Shown piece by piece: positions 45,901-57,737 of a DNA stretch of 64,000 nt. The number at the start of each line of letters is the position of its first letter. Position 1 is the first letter of the stretch. The position numbers and the translations under genes were made by a program. The notes under the pieces were generated by a model, which saw only the letters and a list, made by a program, of their open reading frames with translations, was not told the origin of the DNA and ran no database searches. The stretch is from Heterotrichella gracilis. Taxonomy: Eukaryota > Sar > Xanthophyceae > Tribonematales > Xanthonemataceae. The DNA is taken from positions 94,871 through 158,870 of the forward strand of contig JAULBX010000670.1 in the NCBI GenBank assembly GCA_032358255.1, read 5' to 3'.

Positions 45901-48900
45901 ATGCCTACATTGAAGTGGGAACAACTGTGCGCCCCCCCAGCAGCTCCAATGCCCCTCTACGCCTGCCTCGTCAGCAGCAGCAAGCGAGTCCAGGAGCTAG
46001 AAGGGTTTGTGCTCCCAGAGCTCCTAGCGCTGCTTGAGTCTTATACCCTCTTGGTGTCAGATCCAGCCGCCAGTGATGGCAAGTCAGTGACAGTGGCAGA
46101 CACCCTTCCCACCACCAGCAACGGTCTGGGGAAGGGTGGTGGGAACCCCACCACTAGCACGGCGCGTGAAGTTGAAGGCGGGAGCAGTGACAGTGTAAGC
46201 GCCAGTCAAGTGCAGCACACCAGTAGCGCTGCGCACCGACTTGAAGGCGGGAGCAGTCTCAGCGCCAGCCAATTGCTGCATGGGGAACACAACGTTCCTC
46301 AACTGCAGCTCCTATCGCTTGATGGTCCCCATCAGTCACTTGATGGTCCCCATCAATCAGCCAAGCAGCAGGGCCACCATGAGAAGGGAGAGGGGCAGCA
46401 CCAAGGGGTAGTAGCAGAGATGGAGCTGGTGGGTCGGCAGTGCATTGTGTGGGTGAGGGGTGCGAGCGCCGGTCAGATGCAGTGGGGGGCCTCCAGGAGC
46501 GCACTGCTGGCGAGCATTGTCCAGGTACCGTAGGCCAATGGGCACATAGCTTGCGCACATGATGGGGCCACTGGCATCGTCATGGCTGCACTTGGTGCAA
46601 GGTTCGAAATCGTTACCCTCCCCATGCAGCCAGCCTGTCACATTTGAGGCATGGGAAACTTTGTGATGGTGCATGTGGGTGCGCTTCCTTTCACATCTTG
46701 GCAGGTGGGGTGGCCGCCCCTGTCAGCATGGAGCTAGGGCCCCGCGGTTGCTCATCATTGGTTCTGAATGGGTATGCATGCAAACCTGAGTACAAAGCAC
46801 ATAGGTGGGTGGCTGTGGCCTAACCCATGTCCACCTCCGATCCCTCCCCTGCAGGTCATCTGTGACTGCACCTCCATTGATGATGCCATACCCGCCATGC
46901 AAGCAGCGGTGGAGCACCCACATGCTTGCCATGTGCACCTATTGGCCTGCTCAGCCAAGCAAGGCACAAAAGCATCATCTGGCAGGCTAAAACAGCACCT
47001 CACCCGAGCAGGCATTGGGTGCGATCCAGCAGGCAATGGAGTGCATCTTTCCATCCTGGAAGCAGGTGGGAATGCATATGCTGCAGCAGGGGTTGATACA
47101 AATGGAGTGTAGGAGGGTCGGTGGAAATTAACCTAGCTATGGGAGGCATGTGAAGGCCATAGCTGTAATTGGTGGCAAGACGAGATTTGCTGAAGACCAG
47201 CCATCAATGTGCACCACCAGCTGTGTTATGACCATGTTTGTGACCACAACCCCATGATGCAACTGATCTACAAGTGGCTAACTTTACTATAATGTTTCTC
47301 AATGTTCTTATAACCACGTTGCCCTGTCGTGCAGATGGGAGGGTGGTTGTTGGTTGCCAGGTGGCGCCCTGTCAGCGCCTGTGGCTGGCACATGGCACCT
47401 TCAGGGCATCACATGGGCCCACCTCCCTCAAACCTGAAGCAGCGCTGCTCACTGCCAATTTGGCAAGGGTGAAACCGGTGCGGTTTGCTTGCATTTTGTG
47501 TGATTTTGTACATTGAAGTTGTGTGTACGTACATGGCCCAGAGTGCAAGACAGGCGCTCCATTGCTGGAATGCGTGCAATTTACCTGGTCAAAATGGATG
47601 ATTGCTGTTTGGTGTGCAGGGCGATGTTGTGTTGGACCCTTGCGTAGGGTCTGGTAGCCTCATGCAGGTAGGGTTGGGACTGTATATCCTGGGAAAATTG
47701 CCAGCCAGTATGACTGAGAAAAACACTCAAGACGTTTGGAGAGCTGCAAGCGGCAAACGTCTGGATATGCTCTGCAGGCAACTATTTATATTTGCTCAGA
47801 CATGGTCATATAATGATATGAAATTGATTGTAGGAGTAAAAGTAACCATAGTTTGAGATTGTAAGACGTGCATAGTACTTTATACAAAAAGTAGTGATTT
47901 GAGGGATACATACATTTGTGCAGGCTGCTACGGGTGTGGGGGCAATGGTGACCATTGGCGGGGATACAAGCGCTGCATTCTATCCCCAGCAGCAGCCACC
48001 TGGCAGTGACCTCCAGGTGGCAGATCTGCAGCAGCCCGCGTGGAGGCCAAACACATTTGATGCCATTCTGTGTGACCTCCCCTACGGCTACAGGACAAAG
48101 ATTGATGGTAAGCCCCCTTGACAATTTGCTGTGGTGATGACACAGCATGAACACACCCAACTGCGTGTGTACAGTGGCGCTACGGATTAATTGCATATCC
48201 AGGATGGAATGGGTTACATGCAAGCCTGCACTTTCCAATTAACTGCCTTGCCATACTCTTAGCACATATAAATGTTGTTAGTGGACATATACCGCTACAC
48301 ACATATGAAGCATTGTCAGACATCAACAGAGAGTCTCATTTGAAAGGTCCCCCCAGGGACACCAGTTGGCGGAGAGCGGAATGGTCCCGGACCTATGGTG
48401 CACCAATCCCCTAGAGACCCCCGTGTGCCTCCACTCAACTGTGTTCTCATTGCTGCGTTCCTCTCCCCAGGCACCCATTCAGGACCCGCCACCTGGCAAC
48501 ACATGGCCACCAGCATCATCCACATGGCTGCTGCTGCTCTGCTGCCCGGACGACACATGGCGTGTTGGTTGCCCTGTGATGCAGACGTGGCGGGGCAGTG
48601 GCTGTGGCTGGAGGGGCAGTGCTTTGCCTGTGCGCCACCTGGCGGGCTTCAGCTGATCGGCCTCATTCCCGAGGCGCGTGCGCAGGTGAGACACCCTAAA
48701 GGGTTAAGCTTCTTCTTGGGAAAGAAGCCTGCGCCAGGCCAGGACAGGTGCATTGCGCCTGGGTGGGGTTGAGGAATCCAGGGTTGCAGTTGCGCACGCT
48801 TTGGGTAGAGGTAAAGCTGATTGCATCAAGCAGCATACAAATCATGCATCATTCATAACTGAATTTCGATCGAATATGTGTGCAGGGTTTTAAGCGAGCG

Positions 48901-50852
48901 GTGGCGGTGTTTAGGAAAACTGCCGACATCTCTGCCCATGCCACTCCCCTGCCAGTCAGCCACAAATGGAAAACTCAAGGCAGGTGCCATGCCCAGCAGA
49001 CCGCCAGCGTCTCAGGTGGTGAGGAAATTTCCATCCCCACTGAAAACGCTGCTGGTCCTCAGCGAATGCGAGCGGAAGGATATGGGAAAAGCAGGCGCCA
49101 GTTGACAGGAGCACAGGCAGACATTTGGAGGTACTAAGAGTGCCTCTTTTCCACTTAAATGGCCATAAACCCTAAACCCTGGACCGCTTGGCTGAAGCTC
49201 TGTTTAGCTGTCGCCCATGCTGCAAGTAGAATGAGCGACCACACGGGCCTTCCTTGGGTACCTTTTCCACCCCATTTCAACTACATTTGCAGGGTGGCAT
49301 GGGTGGGCGACCTGGCTGCCATACGGGCCTTCCTGGCGGATGGGGGTGACGTAAATGCCAGGGATTCCAAGGGCCAGACCCCCCTCCAGTTTGCTGCCGG
49401 GTATGGGAGGTGTGCCGCTGTGCAGCTGCTGTTGGAGGGGCATGCGGATGCAAATGCTGCGCATGATGAAGGTGAGGTGGACAAGGGTGCTAGCCTGGTC
49501 TAAGGAGAGTTTCTGACCCTGCTTTAAACGGGTTTTAAGTCAGAAATTGTGTTGCGCACGATGAAGGTAAGGGGAGCAATTAGTGCCTGGGTTGGTTTAG
49601 CGCTTTGGTCCGGCAATCGTTATGCGCCACTTGAGAATGCTGTGTCAAATTGTGCTTGCAAAGCACTGGCAATGACTGTTAATCCCCAGGAAATACCCAC
49701 AGCCGGGGCATTGTGCACCATGTATATCACCCTCATCATGTCCTCTTTCTCTTGATTTCAACTGCACAGCCTCCAGCAAATCCTATGGCTCTCAAGAGCA
49801 AGCCCCACCAACCCTCCCTCCTCCCCTGCAGTAAAAATGACCCCCCTGCATCGCGCCGCCTCCTACGGCCACGCTGACGTCATCGCCCTGCTCATGTCAT
49901 CACACGCTGACGTGGCAGCACTCAACTCCCGGGGCCAATCAGCCATCCACTGCTGTGCCGAATTTGGGCACGTGGCGGCGGCTCGGCTGGTGCTGGCTGG
50001 TGTGGTGGGGGGTGTGATGGGGCGGATGGTGGCGCGGGATGTGGTGGAGGGCTACACCCCGCTGCACTATGCTGCCAGATGGGGCTATGAGGAGGTGGGT
50101 TGCCAGGCTGGGGTGGTATCGCAGTGTGATGCTGGGGCACAGTGGTACAGGTTGATGCTGGAGTGCAGAGTAGGGTAATGGCTGGTTAGGTGTGTGGCGC
50201 TGGAGCCGGATAATCCTAGATGCATAAGGGTACCGCCAAGGTGCATTGTAGGGCAAGCTGGCAGCGCTGTGACTGGTGACTGGTGCATGGTGTGCAGTGG
50301 AACCGGTACTTGTTGAAATAACGGTATTATCGTTGTTGGAATATATGGTAACAATCAATGTGTTGCCCTTCAAGCGGTGTTCCGGTAGGGAGTTGTTAAG
50401 TGAAAGCTTCATATGAGACTAGTGCACATGACATGCCGACCCTCCTTTACCATGTCACTGTCCCCCCCCTGCAGATGATTCCCCTGCTCATCAGCCCGCC
50501 ATGCCACATGGACCCCAACGCCACAACCTCCCCTGCTGCGGGCTGCATAACGCCAGCCCACCTGGCAGCACGCTGGGGACACCTGGCATCCCTGCGCACA
50601 TTGGTAGATTTGGGTGCTGACTGCACGCTGATATCGCATGGCCCAGGGGAGGAAAAATGCGGCTCGTGCCGAGGGGAGGAAAATGGGGTTTCCAGGCAGG
50701 GGAGTGAGGGCGCGCCTGGGGTGATGGCAGGGTGTGGGCATGTGGGGGCGTCACCCAACGGGGGCGGGGGTGGGTCTACCCCATTGATGGAGGCGGTTGT
50801 GTGGAGGCGGAAGGACTGTGTGGCGTTTCTGGAGCAATTAATTGGAGCTTGA
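45901..50852 (+). CDS. TRMT11: TRM11-type tRNA guanine-N2 methyltransferase fused to ankyrin repeats
   Basis: TRM11 (with TRM112) makes N2-methylguanosine at tRNA position 10. Ten exons join in phase to 826 residues: 45901-46524, 46855-47065, 47335-47468, 47620-47667, 47924-48107, 48471-48685, 48886-49130, 49293-49471, 49832-50094 and 50475-50852. Exons 1-2 match the N-terminal THUMP-like part loosely and hold a low-complexity insert with repeated SLDGPHQ. Exon 3 has GPTSLKPEAALLTANLARV, matching the TRM11 block before the methyltransferase domain. Exon 4 has the SAM motif VLDPCVGSGSLM. Exon 5 has FDAILCDLPYGYR; TRM11 usually has DPPYG, and DLPFG occurs in THUMPD3. Exon 6 continues the fold. 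Exons 8-10 encode four to five ankyrin repeats (TPLQFAAGYGRCAAVQLLLE, TPLHRAASYGHADVIALL, TPLHYAARWGYEE, TPAHLAARWGHLASLRTL). The exon 7/8 join gives DIWR-VAWVGDLAAIR, a normal ankyrin entry. If exon 7 is not spliced it stops two codons later, so two separate genes remain possible. Confidence 0.78.
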
Positions 50853-51468
50853 GTTTCACTTTCTGTATTATTTTACTGCAACAGTTGCTGTCGGGCGTTC
50901 TCGCAACCCATTGGGACACTACAGTGATGACATGACTTGTTACAATTATGCTATAGTATTCACAGCGTCGCTGCAAAATATTGTTTACTTTGTTACTGTT
51001 GCTGCCGAGGCCGGCATCCACAAGGGACTGCAAATGCACATGCTTTCCAAGCTGGCTTCCTCCTTGCTTTATTTCAATCGCCACAGACCATTGGTAGGTC
51101 GTCAGGCTGCTGGCAACACAATTGATGCAGGGTGCGGGCCTGGGGTATGCATCCGATGGGCAATTAGTATGTATAAAGCTTATAAACTGTATGCTATTAC
51201 TAAAAGTATTTTACAATTTAGCCCCTCAGCTCCACTTTTGCGCATCTCGTTTCTTTCTTCTCTTTTTCTTCTAGCATTCTTTACATCAATGACATTTTGC
51301 TCTCGTCAACAGCGTGATAAAGTTTGTCCACACTGGGTTTATGACATGCAACGCCCGTCTGACTTGCTGACAGTCAGAATATCTAAAAAAATAGTGAACT
51401 TTCACATTAAAATTTTAGCAAAGGCCCGAGTCAGATGCGAAACGCGTAATTTTGGAGATATTACCTGA
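50842..51468 (+). other. unexplained 208-codon open frame in AT-rich sequence
   Basis: The frame starts inside the last TRM11-ankyrin codons and runs about 620 bases without a stop through sequence of roughly 40% GC, where stops should be frequent. It lacks an ATG at its start (first Met about 30 codons in). It has one hydrophobic stretch (ISFLSSLFLLAFFTSMTF). No family recognised. It may be a remnant of an inserted element or chance. Confidence 0.25.
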
Positions 51469-51538
51469 TATCTTGAGGAGGCTATCATAGCCGCCACCTG
51501 TAGGTCTGACTCATCCATCGAGATGACATGACATGAGG

Positions 51539-51633
51539 CATTGCCACCTATTAAAAAATTATGAGTTGTGTCACAGTGTGTCACAATGGGACACACTGTA
51601 ACACAACTCACAATTTTTTAATAGGTGGCAATG
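51539..51633. repeat. 44-nt inverted repeat with 7-nt loop (hairpin)
   Basis: Left arm 51539-51582 and right arm 51590-51633 are reverse complements at 42 of 44 positions. Arms begin CATTGCCACCTATTAAAAAA. The tight loop and long arms suggest a foldback element or small-RNA precursor. It lies 0.7-0.8 kb from the ends of the TRM11-ankyrin and acyl-CoA synthetase genes, which converge here. Confidence 0.92.
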
Positions 51634-52392
51634 TCATCGGGAATGATTCCCAATTATCGCCAGTCATCGATGATCAGAGAGCACTATGCACTTAAAGTTT
51701 GATAAATGCGTGCTACCACGCGATTGATCGTTTGAGCGTCATTCTCTGAATTGCGTGTGTAAAGTTTGTCAGAAGCATCATGATTGACGGGCATTGTCAC
51801 AGTTACTGTGCCACTAGGGAACCCTGATTGGAGATTTGTGGCTTTGTTTATCTACAGGTCACCTGTGTACCCTGTGTACCCTCACATCCCGCCGGGTCAT
51901 CACAAAGCAGCAAACACTGTGCCCTGGCAAAACTGTGCTGCACAGTTTTGCCTGCGGCAGCCAATCAGGATTTCCCACTCTGCCAACCTGTAGTAAACTG
52001 TCATACTTGGCAGCCAATTACGCCATTGTTCCACCATCCCAGCCCCACCCACTGCCTGCCCGAGAATGGCACATTTGAGGCAATTCGCATCATACAAGAT
52101 GGCCCTTGCCTGGAGGGGAAGTCTCCTTTGTCAACAACAAGCCTATTGGTGATGCATTCAAATCCGATTTCCAAACACCTTTTCTGCAAACACCTTGGTT
52201 TCCTTCCTTCCCCATCCTTCCCCACTTTCCCCACAGCACCCCCTTACTTCCACCCACCCATCCACACCTGGACATTGTCCCATCATGGCATTAATTGTGT
52301 CCCATCATGGCTTTCCAACCACTCGCACTATTTCCCCCCCCCCTCCCCCCGACCGATGTATCCCTCTCCCCGCTCCCTACACCGTACCCACA
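51634..52392. other. intergenic, downstream of the acyl-CoA synthetase
   Basis: Pyrimidine-rich (CCCCTCCCCCC and similar) with no coding frame that holds up. Short direct repeats are present (CTGTGTACCCTGTGTACCCT near 51864). It probably carries the 3' end of the acyl-CoA synthetase transcript. Confidence 0.4.
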
Positions 52393-55300
52393 TCACCCCT
52401 CCCTGGCAGCTGCCGCGGCATTGACTTTCTTGTACATGGCATCGATGCTCTTCTGGTACTTCTTCAGCAGCTGGGGGCGCTTGAGCTTGAGCGAGGGGGT
52501 CAAAAAGTCGTTCTCGGGGGTCCACGCCTCATGCTCCAAATGCACCGCCCTGGGGAACTCGAATCCCTTGATGCGAGCCCCTTTGCCGGTCTTGGACAGC
52601 TCGGAGAGGACATAGTCAGAGACCTGCGGGAGACAAGGGTTTAGGGTTTAGGGTTTATAGCATACACACTGCACACTAAACCCTAACGTACCCACAGCCT
52701 GCAGGTGACACGGGTTTGGGGTTTAGGGTCTGTAATATACACACTGCACCCTAAACCCTAACGTATGCGGTAGCCTGCGGGTGGGAGTGGGCGGGAAGGG
52801 AGATCAACGGCGGTGGAGGGGAACTTTTGTCCAGTGTGCTGTGACGTGAGATGGCTGTTTATATAAGCCTTGGCAAGGGTCATAGAAGAACATATGACCC
52901 TTTTGGTGACTTAATATATTGGGATTAACATCCTTTTCTGATAGTTCTCTTGTTGATCTGGGCAGCATACCCCAAGGCTAATGAAGTTCAATAAGATCCA
53001 TAGTATATATCAACCAGACATCACTCGTTTTGATTCGTCTCATACTTGCAGTGCGTGGAGTGAAACCCTACCTTGGGGTTTGCGCACAGCTCCTCCAGGC
53101 CCCCCTCCAGCCCCTCCCCCTTGGCCCACTCCTTCAGGTTGCGCGCGTCCGGCACCACCACCGCCACTAGCGCATTCTCGTAGCTGTTGCCATAGATCCA
53201 GACCTGCAGAGCGTGGCACATCATACCCTTAGCGTTTGCACACCATACTCTGATGAACTGTGCACAACACCCACCGTGCTTGACCATTTACGGAAAGTCC
53301 TTTTCACCCCTTCCCTACACCCTACACAGGGGTACGGATGTGTGCCATACCTGCTCCACCAGCAGGCAGCGCCCAAACACGTTTTCAAGATTCTCGGCAG
53401 CGATGTACTCCCCTGCACAGCCACAAAAGGGGGTCGCACTGTCCTCGCATGGAACAAAATGGGGGGAAGGGGTGGGGAATAATTTGTACAGAAAGCAAGG
53501 TATTCCAACCCGGAACACCAATTGGAAACTCTGTTTCACCACAGGCCCTTTGTTCCATACCAGGAAACGGTGATCACATTGCGCCAGCTTAAAGACGTTT
53601 ACCATACAGTCCCATGTACATGAAACAACATGGTACATTACTAATCGTAAAAGCATTGATTACCTTGCGCCAGCTTGAAGATGTTTTTCTTCCTGTCCAC
53701 GATATTGAGGCCACCCTGGGGAGTCAGCTCGCCAATGTCGCCCGTGTGGAACCACCCGTCAGCATCTGCAGCAACATTACACCCCCATTCAACATTTCAA
53801 ATCCCCATTCCAAATTCAATGGCATGGAACAGGACAACGTGCCCTGTGTATATCACCACATACTATTTGTAATTCTGCCCCAAACATTAGCCCAATACCA
53901 ATGCCAACCCCAACAGCCAAACCTTGGAAAGCCCTCCCCCACACCTTACACAGGCAAATCTAGCCAGTCATTGACACCCCAGACCCCGAACCCTAGCCAA
54001 GGATCCCCCTCAAAACCCTACCGATTGCCTCCTTGGTGAGGTCATCTTGCTTGTGGTAGCCCTTGAACACCATGGGGCCCCGCAGGCAGATCTCGCCCCG
54101 GGAAGGGGTGCCGTGCGCATCATAGTTCAGCTCAGGCACGCTCTCAAACCTAAGGGGGAGTACGAAATTTCATCAGGTGGAGGTGAGGCGATTGGGGTGA
54201 TACGAGGACGCAAGGGCGCAGAACAGACCAAGAAACGTATAAGACTTCAACGGTTTTGAGGTTTGTGTTTTGAGGTTATTTAACATTTAGGGTCTGCAGA
54301 GTGCAATAGCAGGTCAGACAGGAGGCAAGAGGGGCAAGCCGCACAACTCCTTATCAGATAGCACCACCAAAGCTGTCCACGCCAAGCACAGGGCAACAGC
54401 AGGGCAGAGCAACAGCAGCAGCACCAGCACACACCTGAGCTCGGTGGGGGCCAGTGGGGGACCGACCGTCCCAAAGAAATCCGAGGTTGGCAGCGCAAGA
54501 AAGGAGGCGGCGCAGGTCTCTGTGAGGCCGTAACCCTGCGGAAAGGTTTTCCTGTGTTGGTGTAGGGTTCAGGGTTTTGGCATGCGCAAGGTCTCAGTGA
54601 ATATGTAATCCTGCAGGAGGTTATTAAATGGAGTGGGATGGCTTCAGGAGTTTGGTGAGGTATAGCAGCCAATATGATGCCGTGAGTAAAGGCGTTGCTG
54701 TTGATGCAATGCATGGTGGCCCTGAGGTACGCGGCCCGGAAGTACCGTACGCCTCGCTGGCAGTGGACAGAGGTGCACCACCCAGGGTCGCAGCCTGCCC
54801 ACTACCCTGCTGCACAAACGCCACTCCCCTCCCCTGCCACACACACAACAACAAAATGCCCTTCCTCTCCACCCCCCCCACCTCCCAATTCCCTACCTGG
54901 ATGACCGGAACACACATGGTGGCCCTGAGGTATGCCTCGCTGGCAGTGGACAGGGGCGCGCCCCCCGAGATCATGTAGCGCAGCCTGCCCCCAAAGCCTG
55001 CCCTGAACTTGTTGAACAGCAGCCAGTCCAGCAGGGGCGAGGCGGAGGAGATGGCCACCCCCGCGGTCATGCGCCTGATCTTGTAGGAGATCGACCATTG
55101 GATGATCTGTGATTGAAAGTGGGAGTCAAGGTTGGGTTGGGGTTCATTTGCATGGGCATGAAAATGGCAACGATATGATGAACAGCAGCTAGTCCAGCAG
55201 CAATACGGAGGGATGTCCAGTTCTAGCAGTGGATATTTGCAAAGCCCTACACTTCAAGCGGAAAGCCACCAAAACCCTGGCCACCCACGGTGGGCAGCAG

Positions 55301-57737
55301 GAAGGGTGTCTGCCTCATGCATGGAGTCCCATCAGGTCCCTACACCCCAAGACCCCAACCCTAAACCCTAGCCACCCACCGTGCGCAGCAGGAAGGGCAT
55401 CTTGGCCACCTTGCCCTGAATGCCCTGGCCGATGCGGTCAAGCACGCGTGGCACCCCCACAAACAGGGTGGGCTTGAGGGTCACCACGTCATCCGTCAGC
55501 TTGCGCACATTGCCCTACGGTAGTATTTTCAGGGTGAGAGGGGATGGGAGCGCCAGGACAAGGTGATGACTTTAATGCCGACTGTCATGGCAACGGGGAG
55601 GTAAGGGTGGCCAATTGCGCGCAACCACTGGCATGCGGCGACCTGGCAACAGCGCAATGCACATAATTGGCATCAATGTGCAATTCATAGGCATTTTGAC
55701 AGGACGTTGCATGTATGCGGGCGCATTTTGAGCACCCACCTGGAAGTAGCCGATTTTGGCCCCCAAGCTCAGCACAAACAGCTCCGCAATGAAGCCAAAG
55801 GAGTGTGCAAGGGGGAGGAAGGAAAGCATGCTGTCGGCCTGCAGGGGAGGGAACGTTGTGCGCTCTGAACCAGGCATGGGTTTGCTCATCCATGCACGTG
55901 CATCCCGGGGATTTGGAAACCGCTATCCAGCAGGAAAGTTCAGGCGGTTGGGGAGGGTTATGTAAGTAACACAGCGGTTTACAGCCACAATGCAGTTGCA
56001 AACCCAACCCACGTTTGAACCCAACACCACATTGCAACTTGAACTGCCGTCCTTAATTGGGGTTCAGGATTCAGGGATTAGCATTGCATGCCCACTCACG
56101 TTGGACACTCCGATGTCGCTCTGCTTCAGCAGCACCTGCAGCCCCGCCACGCCAGACACAAAGTTTTCGTGGGTGAGCAGCACGCCCTTGGGGTTGCCAG
56201 TGGTGCCACTGCATGCACACAGGAGACCCGTCAGCCTGATTAGGGTTAGATTTTAGGGTTTTGTAACAGTTTTTGTGCGTGAGTAGCGCACCCTTGGGGC
56301 TGCCAGTGGTGCCACTGCACGCACAACAGGAGACGCGTTGAGCGTGTTTAGGGTTTAGGGTTTTGTGACAGGGTGGGCGCCGCTGCACACACCAACCAGG
56401 ACGCAAGTCAGCCGTGGGCTTGTTTAGGTACAGGGTTTTGTGACAGGGCGTGTCTTGAAGTAGCAACACTTGACACCAGTATGAATTCATCACCGCACCC
56501 ACAACAAAAGCATGGCCACTGTCCAACTATTGCCACTTTCGATGGCAACCCAAATCCAAAACCCTACAAACCCTAGACATATGCATGCATATATGCCCAC
56601 ACGCACCTCGTGTACATGATGCACGCCGGGTCCTGGGCCTTGGGCACGATGGCAGCGGCGGGCGCAGCCTTGCCCTTCGCTCTGAACTCGTCCCACGTGA
56701 ACAGGTCCACCCCCGCGCCTCGTATGGCGGACGCGGCATCGGGGTCGGGCTTGCCATACGATATCACGGTCTTCACCAGGCCCTCGATGCTGGGCAGGGT
56801 CTTGGCGAACAGCGGCAGCTTGTCCGCCTGGATGAACACCAGGCTTGCTTCCGAGTGCTTGATGATGTACTCCACCGCGTTCTCGCCCAGGGAGTCGTAC
56901 AGAGGCACTGCGCGCAGGGGCACATCAGTGGGTGGGCGATGGCGCGAAACCAGCGTCGCAGTGTCTTAAGAGGTGCAGGATCTGACATGGTACCGTGACC
57001 ACTTACAACGCATAGTCAGGAGACGTGCATCGGGTTCAGGAGGTGGGTTTGCGCAACTCACCCACGTAGGCAGTGAGCCTGAACAAGGCTTGGGCTGTAA
57101 TCATCCATTCTCGGGTGTTTATGCTCCAGATGCCAATCTTAGCTGCAACCAGGAGCAGAGGGAGATGTGGGTACATACAGTGACGTCAGGCGCGCATTGC
57201 GTGCAGTGGGTCGTGCCTGGCGTGGCCAAGATATGGTACGATACGCACGTCGGAACACTCACCATGCCTCCCGATGCCGATGCTCCTCAGTGCCGACGAA
57301 ATCTCCGCAGCAGCGTCTGCATGAAGCAGACTTGTCAGTGAAAGTACTAGTTTCTGCGTTACAAAGCCCTGGGACGTCGCCCACGACATCAAAGATTGGT
57401 GGGAGCTTGCAAACACCAGTGCTTCACCACTTTCCAATGCGTTCCCATGCCTTCATCCACCCTCACCTCTCAGCTCCTTGTAGGTCATGAACTCGTAAGG
57501 GCCAAAGCCGCTGCCCATAGGGATCCTCCTCCCCAGCGACTCGCCATCGGGGAAGTTTGCTGCGCTCTTCTCCAGCAGCTCGTACAGCGTACTCACCCCT
57601 GGCAGTGTGGGGAAGCCATCCACTGCTGCACGGTTGCGGTAGGTGGGGCCAGCGGAGTTGCCGCCCCGCTTTGCACCAACCGCCGGGGCCACCTGGGTGG
57701 TGATTGGACCCAGCATGGGCAGGTCTTTGGAGCTCAT
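52393..57737 (-). CDS. long-chain acyl-CoA synthetase
   Basis: Activates fatty acids to acyl-CoA with ATP (EC 6.2.1.3). Fourteen exons, in minus-strand order: 57737-57467, 57316-57263, 57142-57062, 56907-56607, 56208-56100, 55838-55740, 55514-55380, 55106-54897, 54535-54435, 54149-54022, 53765-53664, 53412-53351, 53203-53072 and 52623-52393. All phases agree, giving 671 residues, normal for plant LACS. AMP-binding motif: [19 protein letters not shown]. Then [11 protein letters not shown], the linker motif [17 protein letters not shown], and GY G-L-T-E-T-C with the core spelled [12 protein letters not shown]. The adenylation aspartate is in [12 protein letters not shown], followed by [20 protein letters not shown]. 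The C-terminus ends NAAAAAREG, with no SKL-type peroxisomal signal. The N-terminus has no strong PTS2. ER or plastid-envelope location cannot be decided. Partial copies of exons 5 and 8 lie in neighbouring introns. Which LACS subgroup it belongs to is not resolved. Confidence 0.93.
54705..54795 (-). repeat. decayed copy of the end of acyl-CoA synthetase exon 8
   Basis: Matches 54915-54990, sharing TGGTGGCCCTGAGGTA, GCCTCGCTGGCAGTGGACAG and GCAGCCTGCCC. The intron copy has an insertion of about 17 bases and lacks the rest of the exon. Confidence 0.8.
56150..56335 (-). repeat. duplicated start of acyl-CoA synthetase exon 5
   Basis: The functional exon start (56163-56227, encoding SGTTGNPKG) is repeated at 56270-56334 (SGTTGSPKG) with its CAG acceptor. 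TTAGGGTTAG / TTTAGGG motifs separate and follow the copies. Splicing to the upstream acceptor would give a frame without a clear continuation. Confidence 0.85.

Noticed and set aside
40955-51633. The two hairpins as ends of one transposable element
   Set aside because: Their arms are unrelated to each other, each hairpin is self-contained, and no transposase or target duplication frames them.
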